Shown: piece after piece, positions 7,524-15,258 of the stretch
Layout: each line of letters opens with the position of its first letter
Position numbering within the stretch: the first letter of the stretch is position 1
Assembly (NCBI RefSeq): GCF_012844235.1
Contig: NZ_JABAGR010000003.1
Span: 62,001 to 126,000, forward strand
Direction: 5' to 3'
DNA: 64,000 nt
From: Parafannyhessea umbonata
GTDB taxonomy: Bacteria > Actinomycetota > Coriobacteriia > Coriobacteriales > Atopobiaceae
The notes under the pieces: model-generated
The model's input: the letters and a program-made list of their open reading frames with translations, nothing else
The model's database searches: none
Told to the model about the DNA's origin: nothing
Made by a program: the position numbers and the translations under genes

Positions 7524-9320
7524 CTAGTCGAGCTTGCGGGCACGACGGCGAAGCACGATGCCGGCTGCGCCAAACGCCACGGCAAGGCCGGCAAGAATTC
7601 CGGCGCCGGCGAGGTTCGTGCTGTCGGACGTCCTGGGCACGGCGGCCTTTGCGACCGTGGCCTGCTTCTGGACGGCGGCCTTCTGCACTGCCACCTTCGG
7701 AGTCTCGGGAGTCTTCGGCGTAGCTGGCGGCGTGACGGGAGGGGTCGTCGGGGGCGTGGTCGGCGGCGTGACGGGAGGTGCGAACGTTGTCGTCTTCACG
7801 ACCTCGTAGCCGGCCTTCCAGGTGTCCTTGGTGACTTCCTCCGTCTTGGTGACCTTGTACCATGCCTTGTACTTGTAGGTCGGGACCTTGGTGACACTGC
7901 TTACGTTGTACTCAGCCGACCACTCGATGGCGGGTTTGTAGTTCCGGACCGTCTTCGTGAAGTACCACTTGAGGATGGACGTCTCGCGTGTCTTGTCGAA
8001 CGAATACGAGTACGTGGGCAGCGTGCCCCAGTCCAGATGCGAGATCTTATCAGAGGAGCTGACGTGCACGGTGTAGTTGCCGTCTTCGTTCTTGGTCACC
8101 CAGTAAGTGCCTGACGTCTTCTCGCTCGTGGAGAATTTCCCGTCGAATCCCGTGAAGCAACCGATGTATGTCTTGTTGCTTGGGTCGTTTTTCTCTATTA
8201 CATTTTTGATTGCGCTGAGGGTGTCTGAATCTACCGTTTCCGGCGTCCATATGACATACCAAGTGGACTGTTTGATGGCGGCGAAGCTGCCGGCGCCAAG
8301 CTGATACTCAGTGCTCGAGTCGCCCTTGCCGCCCCAAGCAACTTCGCTTTGAGTCTTGACTTTGTTCTTGACCGTGTAGCCATCTCTCTCTGCCTCGGTA
8401 GTCTTCTGCTCAAGGTCACGATCGCGTGCGTCCTTGCTGTAGAAAGTGCCACCCGTAACGTGCACGGTCTCGGTCTTGGTGCCGTCTTCCTTCGAGGTCA
8501 CGTCGCCAAGCTCAACATCCCGGAGAACGCCGCCGGGGTCATTCACTGCTTCAGTTGCCTTTGCGGCTGCAGCTGCCTCTTCGCTGTCAAACGGGCCATA
8601 CTTCTGCTCTATGGCCTCGCCGTCCTTCTCGCCCCTCTTGTTGGCGTTCTCTTGAGGCGTCACCGTGCTGTCGACGGTGTAGGCGGTGTCTGCCGTAGCC
8701 TTGTACTTCTCGGTCTGACTTGCGACCCAATCCTCGGCTTTCTGTTTGCTTGTGAACCCATCCTTCTTGTCCGAGGCGACGCTGTCGTTCTTCTCCTCGG
8801 TCGTTCCGGACTCTACCTTTTCCACGCCGGACTTCACGTCGTACGTGGTGTCGCCGGTGTTCTGGTAGCCGGAGGTGTTGTCTTTCACCCACTTGTCGGC
8901 CTCGTCCTTGGTGCCGAACTCCTCGTTCCCTTCCTTCTCCGTCGTCGTGGTCGACGTGGTGGTGGAGTTCACCTTCTCCGGGCCGGTCGTCTTCACCTCA
9001 TACGTGGAGGTGGTGTCCTTCTTGTCTTTCTCTGCCCATGTTGACTTTGCGTTGTCCAGGTAGCTCTGGGCCTCGTCCTTTGTGGGGAAGGTCTCCTCGT
9101 CTTTCGCGACGGTCTGTGTGGTGGTGTAGGGTGCCGTCATGCTTGGAGTTGCAGCCGCCGTAGTCGTTGCGGAGGGTTCCTCAGTTGGCGCTGACGTTGC
9201 CGGCTCGTCGGCCAGGGCGATGGCCGGGGCAGAAAGGGTGACTGCCGCGGTGGTCGTCGCCACTACGCAGGAGAGTGCTGTATGGCGTGGTGACCGGAGG
9301 GTGACGCATTGCTTGCTCAT
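7524..9320 (-). CDS. repeat-containing cell-surface protein with degenerate sortase signal
   Basis: A 598-residue exported protein. Residues 1-37 are a signal peptide ending ALA-DE. Four clear copies of a 30-40 residue unit follow (about 77-111, 134-163, 188-218 and 292-324), each with a pattern like F-x-T/S-K-x-x-A-x-x-W/Y then Y-x-V; a diverged copy is near 243-288. Residues 330-490 form a domain I do not recognise. A Pro-Thr stretch (about 505-530) precedes VPRTS (561-565), a hydrophobic span and an RRRARK tail. The end looks like an LPxTG cell-wall anchor with the Leu and Gly replaced. GGAG precedes the ATG at 9320. Confidence 0.8.
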   Translation of the reverse strand: MSKQCVTLRSPRHTALSCVVATTTAAVTLSAPAIALADEPATSAPTEEPSATTTAAATPSMTAPYTTTQTVAKDEETFPTKDEAQSYLDNAKSTWAEKDKKDTTSTYEVKTTGPEKVNSTTTSTTTTEKEGNEEFGTKDEADKWVKDNTSGYQNTGDTTYDVKSGVEKVESGTTEEKNDSVASDKKDGFTSKQKAEDWVASQTEKYKATADTAYTVDSTVTPQENANKRGEKDGEAIEQKYGPFDSEEAAAAAKATEAVNDPGGVLRDVELGDVTSKEDGTKTETVHVTGGTFYSKDARDRDLEQKTTEAERDGYTVKNKVKTQSEVAWGGKGDSSTEYQLGAGSFAAIKQSTWYVIWTPETVDSDTLSAIKNVIEKNDPSNKTYIGCFTGFDGKFSTSEKTSGTYWVTKNEDGNYTVHVSSSDKISHLDWGTLPTYSYSFDKTRETSILKWYFTKTVRNYKPAIEWSAEYNVSSVTKVPTYKYKAWYKVTKTEEVTKDTWKAGYEVVKTTTFAPPVTPPTTPPTTPPVTPPATPKTPETPKVAVQKAAVQKQATVAKAAVPRTSDSTNLAGAGILAGLAVAFGAAGIVLRRRARKLD

Positions 9321-9445
9321 AGCTTCTCCTTCCATGGACGGATTCCATTATTCACAAAATTACCATGTGAGGAGTTGGCTGTGGGTATGCGTGTCTATAA
9401 AGCAGCCGCCTAGGAACGAAAAGCTGCAATAGAGGTCTAAACACA

Positions 9446-9478
9446 ACCCCACCGCATGCGTTTGCATAGCGGTGGGGT
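9446..9478 (-). terminator. terminator of the dlt-like operon
   Basis: ACCCCACCGC (9446-9455) pairs with GCGGTGGGGT (9469-9478), and the stem continues inward through ATGC/GCAT with one bulge to a GTTT loop. On the minus strand it is followed by TTGTGTTT. It lies 9 bases past the SGNH gene stop and separates that operon from the surface-protein gene. Confidence 0.75.
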
Positions 9479-9487
9479 CGCGGCACG

Positions 9488-10450
9488 CTATTTGCCTACG
9501 GTGGTGCGGTAGAGGTCCAGGTCCTCCTCCCAGGTGGCGTACGTGGGGTCATCGCGGTGGTCGGGCAACCTATAGCGCCTGCTCAGCAGCAGTGCCAGCT
9601 CGCGCGATACCTTCGTGGCGCCGCTCAGGTTGAGGTGGTCGCCGCGGTCGCGCGTGTCCGTGCGCCAGTCGATGTCGACCTTGTGCCGTCCGCGGTTCAG
9701 GTCTATGTAGCCAACATGCATCCCGTGCGCAAGGCGTGCAATCCCGTTGTGGCGCGGCGTGCTCCAGTTGACGGTCGAGGGCGTGCTCACCAGCACGGGA
9801 GTGGCGCCGTGCGCGCGACAGTAGCCGACCATCAGGCGCAGGTACTCCTGGTTTTCCCGCGGCACGACGCTTGCCTTGCGCGTGTGGGTCATGTAGTCGG
9901 TGTTGCGTGACGGCTTCGCCACGCGGTTGGGCACAAAGCCCCTCAGGTACGCGCGCGAGTCGCTCGACTTCGGAAGGTCGTGCGTGAGGATGCGCTTCCA
10001 GCGATCGTGGTACTCGAATACGGGCACGTGGTCCTGCAGGAACCTCAGTGACGGGTCAAGCGTCGAGAAGGACGAGTACACAGAGTTGGTCTCTATCACC
10101 ACCACGCGCGGAGAGCTCGTGGTGAGGACCTCGCGCAGCAGCGTGTAGCTGTACGGGAGCCTCTGGCCGTGCGAGGCGATCACGCGGCTGGCAAACCCGC
10201 TCTCGCCCCACATCTCCAGGGGCGAAAACGCGCTGTATGCTTCGCTGTCGCCGATGAACAGCACGTCGAGGCCGCCGTTCTTCTCGCCCGTGGCGTCATG
10301 CGCCGTCGCGTCCACCGTGCCTTCCTCGTGCGCGTCCGCCTTGGGCAGCGACGCCCAGGACGTCACGGCCAGAAGGCCGGCCGTGACGAGAAAGACGGCC
10401 AGCGCCGTGAGGGCAACGCCCAGGCGGGCGCGGAGCTTCTGGTTTCTCAT
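9488..10450 (-). CDS. DltD/AlgJ-like SGNH acyltransferase partner protein
   Basis: A 320-residue protein with one N-terminal membrane anchor (residues 8-30) and an extracellular SGNH-hydrolase-like domain. FIGDSEAYSAF carries the candidate nucleophile Ser69, and DRGDHLNLSG near residue 275 supplies the Asp-x-x-His pair. Proteins of this type (DltD, AlgJ/AlgX) work with an MBOAT to acylate a surface polymer. It lies 9 bases after the MBOAT gene and is the last gene of the operon. GGAGGCACGC precedes the ATG. Confidence 0.8.
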   Translation of the reverse strand: MRNQKLRARLGVALTALAVFLVTAGLLAVTSWASLPKADAHEEGTVDATAHDATGEKNGGLDVLFIGDSEAYSAFSPLEMWGESGFASRVIASHGQRLPYSYTLLREVLTTSSPRVVVIETNSVYSSFSTLDPSLRFLQDHVPVFEYHDRWKRILTHDLPKSSDSRAYLRGFVPNRVAKPSRNTDYMTHTRKASVVPRENQEYLRLMVGYCRAHGATPVLVSTPSTVNWSTPRHNGIARLAHGMHVGYIDLNRGRHKVDIDWRTDTRDRGDHLNLSGATKVSRELALLLSRRYRLPDHRDDPTYATWEEDLDLYRTTVGK

Positions 10451-10459
10451 GCGTGCCTC

Positions 10460-12049
10460 CTAGAACTTCGCATACATGGGCGCGATGGGGATGTAGCTTG
10501 CGCCGTACGCGCCAAAGATCACGATTGCCATGAACAGCGCTATGGCCACGGCCCATCGGGCAACGGTGCCGCGCTCACATAGGGCTCCCAGCACGTCGCG
10601 CCCGCGCTCCCGCGCTATGCTCACGGCGAGCACGCCGGCAAGCGCCAGGCAGACCACCAGGTAGTCCGGGCCGTCGAGTCCCACGGAGAATATGGCGCCG
10701 CTCGTGAACGCACGCAGCGAGAAGTCCGTCACGATTCTGCGGAACATGGCGAGGCCGGCGGCAAGGCCGTCCGCGCGGAAGAACATCTCGCCCACGAAGA
10801 CGATCACGAGGGTGCGCGCGGTCTGGAACGTGCGGTACGGAGCGGACGTTCGATTGATGCCCAGGCGCAGGGCCGCCTGCGCGGCGATGGGCTCGATGAG
10901 GCCGCCCGCCATGATGAGGACGAAGTAGTACATGCCGAAGAACAGGTACTGGCTGCCGGCGCCGTGCCACAGGCCGTTGATGACCCACACGCACAGCAGC
11001 GCGACGGAGCTGGCCAAAAGCGGTCCGTAGCGGTTGCCAAACACCTTGCGCGCCCGCTTGGTCAGGCGCTTGCACGGCGCGCTGAGCGATACGGGGTAGT
11101 ACACGTAGTCCTTCAGCCACGTGCCCAGCGTGATGTGCCAGCGCTTCCAGAACTCTGACGCGGTGCGCGAGAAGAACGGCTGCCTGAAGTTCCGGGGCAG
11201 GCGGACGTTGAAGATCTGGGCGATTCCCAGGGCCACGTCCATCGTGCCCGAGAAGTCGCAGTACAGCTGCAACGTGTACAGGATGGCCGCAAACGCCGTG
11301 ACGCCTCCGTCAAACAGGTAGTGGCCGCCAAACACGGGTCGGACGAACGCGTTGAGCCTGTCCGCCACGATGATCTTCTTCGCAAATCCGTACAGGATGC
11401 GGACCGTGCCCGCGTACATGGACCTGCGGTCAAGCGGCTCGCCTGCGGTGAGGGACTCCGTCGTCTGGTTGTAGCGACAGATTGGCCCCTCCATGATCTG
11501 CGGGAAGAAGCTCAGGTACAGCGCGACGCGGCCAAGGCTCCTGTCCGCGCGCACGGACTCTCGATAGACGTCCACCAGGTAGGACACCGCCATGAGCGTG
11601 TAGAACGAGATGCCTATGGGGAGGTCGTGCGGCGGCACGTTGACCACGAAGCCGTGGCCGAAGAGCCCAAACAGGCCGGAGAGCGCCTCGCCGAAGAACT
11701 TCACGTACTTGAGCGCGACGAGCATGCCCACGTTGAGAAGGACGCCCGCCGTGAGGATGGCGCGCATGCGGCGCTTCGCGCTGGCGCGGATGGCGCGCTT
11801 GCCCGACGTGGCGCCGGCGAGCCGCTTGTCCCTCTGCCTGATCTGGGCGTCGAGTGCGAGGGCAAGGCCGTAGACGGAGACCGTCGAGGCCAGTATGAAC
11901 ACGATGAGCCTGCCACTGAGGATCCAGAAAAACGCGTAGCTCGCCACGAGCAGCACGACCCAGCGCGCCTTTCTGGGGGCGATGCCGTACGCGGTCACCA
12001 CAAGGGGCAGAAACACCGCGAAGAACAGGATGGAAAAATAGGAAGTCAT
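10460..12049 (-). CDS. MBOAT O-acyltransferase (DltB-like)
   Basis: A 529-residue polytopic membrane protein of the MBOAT family. The signature region SFFPQIMEGPICRYNQ and the catalytic VINGLWHGAG with His362 are clear. In Dlt systems DltB hands an aminoacyl group from the carrier protein across the membrane; here the neighbours (carrier, adenylating enzyme, SGNH protein) indicate the same job. The ATG at 12049 follows GGGGA; a longer opening to 12094 would lie in the intergenic hairpin. Length is larger than Gram-positive DltB (about 400-415), closer to alginate-type MBOATs. Confidence 0.88.
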   Translation of the reverse strand: MTSYFSILFFAVFLPLVVTAYGIAPRKARWVVLLVASYAFFWILSGRLIVFILASTVSVYGLALALDAQIRQRDKRLAGATSGKRAIRASAKRRMRAILTAGVLLNVGMLVALKYVKFFGEALSGLFGLFGHGFVVNVPPHDLPIGISFYTLMAVSYLVDVYRESVRADRSLGRVALYLSFFPQIMEGPICRYNQTTESLTAGEPLDRRSMYAGTVRILYGFAKKIIVADRLNAFVRPVFGGHYLFDGGVTAFAAILYTLQLYCDFSGTMDVALGIAQIFNVRLPRNFRQPFFSRTASEFWKRWHITLGTWLKDYVYYPVSLSAPCKRLTKRARKVFGNRYGPLLASSVALLCVWVINGLWHGAGSQYLFFGMYYFVLIMAGGLIEPIAAQAALRLGINRTSAPYRTFQTARTLVIVFVGEMFFRADGLAAGLAMFRRIVTDFSLRAFTSGAIFSVGLDGPDYLVVCLALAGVLAVSIARERGRDVLGALCERGTVARWAVAIALFMAIVIFGAYGASYIPIAPMYAKF

Positions 12050-12078
12050 GCTATCCCCTGGGTTGGGACCTACAGAGA

Positions 12079-12118
12079 ACGCCCCCGGCGACACGAGTGC
12101 TTGGGTCGGCGGGGGCGT
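12079..12118 (-). terminator. intercistronic hairpin between carrier protein and MBOAT genes
   Basis: A 14-bp stem with one mismatch (12079-12092 with 12105-12118) and a 12-base loop. There is no T run, so it may act as a partial terminator or an RNA-stabilising element letting the carrier protein be made in excess of the membrane enzyme. Confidence 0.5.
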
Positions 12119-12135
12119 CTTGGCGCATATGGGAG

Positions 12136-12372
12136 CTAGTCGAGCTCCTCCTCGCGCAGGCGCCTGACCAGCATCTCCATCGCCTCGACTGAGTTGAAGT
12201 TATCGGCGACGATCTCGACGGGCGGAACCTCGATGTCGTACTCGTCCTCGAGCTCGGCCACGAGCGCGACCATGGTGAGCGAGTCGATGACGCGGTCGTC
12301 GATCAGCGTGGTCGAGCCCTCGAAGTCAACGCCGGGCTTGAGCTCCTGAAGGATTTCGGTAACGGTCCTCAT
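12136..12372 (-). CDS. acyl/aminoacyl carrier protein (DltC-like)
   Basis: A 78-residue, very acidic carrier protein. LIDDRVIDSLTMVALVAELE contains the DSL motif with Ser31 as the phosphopantetheine attachment site. Between adenylating-enzyme and MBOAT genes it should carry the activated aminoacyl group as a thioester. The ATG at 12372 follows AAAGGAGAAGAAC. Length and charge fit both DltC and the BtrI-type carriers of amino-acid modification pathways. Confidence 0.88.
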   Translation of the reverse strand: MRTVTEILQELKPGVDFEGSTTLIDDRVIDSLTMVALVAELEDEYDIEVPPVEIVADNFNSVEAMEMLVRRLREEELD

Positions 12373-12436
12373 GTTCTTCTCCTTTGTGTTGTCTGCACGT
12401 TGCATGCGTGGTCTTGCGATATGTCGTTACGCTCTG

Positions 12437-13627
12437 TCAGAGCGGACGAACGCTGTTGAGGGGTGCGGTCTCGATGCGGTCGCGAAGGAGCGTGAGCTTG
12501 CCCGCGCGGTCGCGCCAGACGATGGCGGGGAGGTCGCGGCTCAGGAAGAGCGACATGCCCTCTGTCATGCAGTACGCGCCCGCCTTGTCGAAGGCGACGA
12601 GGTCGCCCACCGCGAGGTCTCCCAGGGGCATCTGCTTCACGAGGATGTCGTTCGTGGTGCAGAGCGAGCCGCAGACCGTCCAGCGGAGGTCGGGGTCTCC
12701 GTGGGGGGTGAGCGCCCGGCACGGTGGCTGCTTCATGGCCATGGCGTGGCCGTAGTACGTGATCTGGTGCATGCCCCCGTCGACGATGGCGACGTTTTGG
12801 CCGTCGATCTGCTTTGCGTCCACCACGCGTGTGACGTAGGTGCCGCACGTCGCGGCGATGCGGCGGCCGAGCTCGATGGTGACCTGGCCGGAAAATGACG
12901 TGTCGGTAAGCGCGCGGGAGAGCGCGAGCGCAGGCTCGAGCTCCGTCTGGCGGACGGCCTTAGGGTCGCGCTCGAAGTACTCGACGGGAAGGCCCGCGCC
13001 GTACTCCATCTCGGCGAGGGGGCAGCCGTAGGCGCGGCCGACCTCCGCCACGAACCTGTCGAGCTTCGCGACCTCGCGTGCGATGCGCTTGGACGATGTC
13101 TTCTGGGTACCGGTGAAGTATTGGATGCCGCGGATGGTGACGTACGGGTCGTTGGCGCATGCGGCTGCGAGCTTCATGATCGTGCTTGCGTCCATGCCGA
13201 ACTGGCTGCCGTTGCTGAGGCGGAGCAGAAGGTCGATGTGCGTGTGCGTCTCGCGCGCCAGCCCGGAGAGCATGTCGAACTGGAGGCGGGACTCGCAGGT
13301 GAAGTGCCCGATGCCCGCATCGCCCGCGATGAGCTCGCGCATGAGGGCGGGGTCCTTAGCGACGCCCGAGACGACGATCTGGCTGGGGTCGACGCCCGCG
13401 GCCTGGCAGATGCGCACTTCTCCCGTGGAGCAGGCCTCGAGCCTGTCGACGAGCTTCGAGATGGGGCCCACCACGAACGGGTTCGCCTTCATGGCGAAGC
13501 AGATGTTGGTGCGCGGGGGCAGGACCTCGCGGATGCGGCTGACCTGGTCTGCCAGCTCGCGCTCGTCGAAGACGTAGAACGGCGTCTGGCAGAACTCGCC
13601 CACGCGCCTGAGTTCCTCTGCGTTCAT
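12437..13627 (-). CDS. PLP-dependent (fold III) amino-acid decarboxylase, LysA/BtrK-like
   Basis: A 396-residue enzyme of the diaminopimelate/ornithine decarboxylase family. FAMKANP holds the PLP lysine (Lys47), then VSGVAKD, LRLSNGSQFGMD, the YGAGLPV block, IELGRRIAATCGTYVTRV and VCGSLCTTNDIL with the catalytic-type Cys. It lies 6 bases after the adenylation gene and just before the carrier-protein gene, a place unlike that of biosynthetic lysA. BtrK of butirosin synthesis is a related enzyme that decarboxylates an amino acid while it is bound to a carrier protein; a similar role is inferred. A free amino-acid decarboxylase or a racemase is the alternative. Confidence 0.82.
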   Translation of the reverse strand: MNAEELRRVGEFCQTPFYVFDERELADQVSRIREVLPPRTNICFAMKANPFVVGPISKLVDRLEACSTGEVRICQAAGVDPSQIVVSGVAKDPALMRELIAGDAGIGHFTCESRLQFDMLSGLARETHTHIDLLLRLSNGSQFGMDASTIMKLAAACANDPYVTIRGIQYFTGTQKTSSKRIAREVAKLDRFVAEVGRAYGCPLAEMEYGAGLPVEYFERDPKAVRQTELEPALALSRALTDTSFSGQVTIELGRRIAATCGTYVTRVVDAKQIDGQNVAIVDGGMHQITYYGHAMAMKQPPCRALTPHGDPDLRWTVCGSLCTTNDILVKQMPLGDLAVGDLVAFDKAGAYCMTEGMSLFLSRDLPAIVWRDRAGKLTLLRDRIETAPLNSVRPL

Positions 13628-13633
13628 GCCGGC

Positions 13634-15172
13634 TTACCTTCCTTCCTTGGACTTGGTGGGGAAGTACGTCCTGAGCAGCTCTGCCCGGTCGACCTTCCCG
13701 TTCTTGTTGAGGGGCATGGAATCCACTCTGGTGATGCTGGAGGGCCTCATGCTTGCGGGGAGCGTGTCTGCCACGAGGCGGGGCAGCGCGGCCTCGTCTG
13801 CGGTGCCCTCGAAGAACACGCGCAGGCGCTGGCGCCGTGCGTCGAAGGCGCAGCGGCACCTCTGCACGCCGGGGAGGTCCTCGAACGCCTTGTCGACCTC
13901 CTCGAGCTCGATGCGGTGGCCCATGTACTTGATCTGGTTGTCACGGCGTCCGCGGAAGACGAGGTCGCCGGAATCAAGCAGCTCCGCGAGGTCGCCGGTG
14001 CGGTACACGCGGTCGTGGTACAGGCCGTTGAGCGGGTTCTGCACGAAGGAGCGCCCCGTTGCCTCGGGGTTGCCCACGTAGCCGAGGGCGACGGACGGGC
14101 CGCGCACGACGAGCTCTCCCAGCCTGCCCGGCTCCGTCACCAGGCGATCCGCCTCGTCGAGGAGAAGGACCTCGCAGTGGCCGAAGCTCCTTCCCAGGGG
14201 GAGCCCCTGTGGGTATGCGGCCGTGCGGTCCACCACGTGGTACAGGCAGTTGCAGGTGATCTCCGTGGGACCGTACAGGTTGACGAAGCGGGCGTCGGGC
14301 AGGCATCTGAGCCAGGCGTCCAGGTGCTTTCTGGGGATGACCTCGCCGCTGAAGAGGACCTGCCTCACGCTCTGGAGCCTGCCGGGCGCAAGCACGTGGT
14401 ACGCGCTGGCGATGCACAGGGCGGCCACGGCCCAGACCATGACGGTGACCTGGTTCTTCTCGAGGTAGTCGACAAGTGCCTGCGGCTGCATGAACAGCTC
14501 GCGCGGGACGAGCACGAGGGTGGCGCCCACGGCGAGCGACCCGTACACGTCCTTCACGGAGATGTCGAAGTCGAATGGGGCCTGGTTCGCGAAGCGGTCC
14601 TCGCTCGTGAAGCCGAAGATGCGGACGAACTCGTCCACGAAGCTCGCGATGGCGCCGTGGCTGACGGCGACGCCCTTCGGCGTGCCGGTGGAGCCGGAGG
14701 TGAACATGACGTATGCCGGATCGCACGAGAGCGTGTGGGAGCGAGCCGCCTCGAGCGCCCCTGTGTCCACCGGCTGGCGTAGCAGCTCCTCTGCAATGAG
14801 GACCTCTTGCCCCGGAAGTGCCTGGCGCACGGCGTCCGCGTTCTTCTCGCCTGCGACGACGAGGGCGTTGCCGAGGGTGGCGGCCATGTGACGGAGCCTG
14901 TGGGTGGGCGCGCTGGTGTCGATGGGCACGTAGCACGCGCCGGCCTGCAGCGTTCCGAGCATGCAGGCAAGTGCGAGCTCGCTCTTGCGCAGCATGATGA
15001 TGACGGATGACCCGCACGCGCCGCACCTTGCGAGCGCGCTGCCGACGTGCTGCGTGTCTTCCAGCAGCCTTGCGTACGTGTACGTGCCGGACTCGTCGAT
15101 GACGGCGATTGCGTTGGGGTTGCGTCTGGTGGAGTCCTCGAGGTAGGTGAGGACGTTCGTTCTTGAGAGCAT
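13634..15172 (-). CDS. amino-acid adenylating enzyme (DltA-like)
   Basis: A 512-residue stand-alone adenylation domain. TSGSTGTPKG (158-167) is the P-loop core, FDFDISVKDVYG (200-211) the A4 substrate motif, NLYGPTE the A5, RTGDLAE the A7 and NGKVDR the A10 with the catalytic Lys. The Asp at 203 would bind the alpha-amino group; Lys207 falls at the pocket position that is Lys in some glutamate-activating NRPS codes, hinting at an acidic side chain. It should load an amino acid onto the DltC-like carrier. It is the first gene of the operon, about 80 bases after the sensor kinase. Confidence 0.85.
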   Translation of the reverse strand: MLSRTNVLTYLEDSTRRNPNAIAVIDESGTYTYARLLEDTQHVGSALARCGACGSSVIIMLRKSELALACMLGTLQAGACYVPIDTSAPTHRLRHMAATLGNALVVAGEKNADAVRQALPGQEVLIAEELLRQPVDTGALEAARSHTLSCDPAYVMFTSGSTGTPKGVAVSHGAIASFVDEFVRIFGFTSEDRFANQAPFDFDISVKDVYGSLAVGATLVLVPRELFMQPQALVDYLEKNQVTVMVWAVAALCIASAYHVLAPGRLQSVRQVLFSGEVIPRKHLDAWLRCLPDARFVNLYGPTEITCNCLYHVVDRTAAYPQGLPLGRSFGHCEVLLLDEADRLVTEPGRLGELVVRGPSVALGYVGNPEATGRSFVQNPLNGLYHDRVYRTGDLAELLDSGDLVFRGRRDNQIKYMGHRIELEEVDKAFEDLPGVQRCRCAFDARRQRLRVFFEGTADEAALPRLVADTLPASMRPSSITRVDSMPLNKNGKVDRAELLRTYFPTKSKEGR

Positions 15173-15230
15173 GGATACCTTTCGTCTTGCTGACGTTGGG
15201 ACCCATGCTACGGGGGCAACCTTTTGCCTA

Positions 15231-15258
15231 CCTAAACGCCGCCTAAAGGAACCTTTAG
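15231..15258 (-). promoter_or_regulatory. candidate response-regulator site before the dlt-like operon
   Basis: CCTAAA occurs at 15231-15236 and 15242-15247, exactly 11 bp apart, the spacing of OmpR/PhoB-type direct repeats. The second copy runs into a palindrome, CTAAAGG (15243-15249) and CCTTTAG (15252-15258), over the kinase stop codon. The upstream response regulator is the obvious candidate to bind here. Confidence 0.5.
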
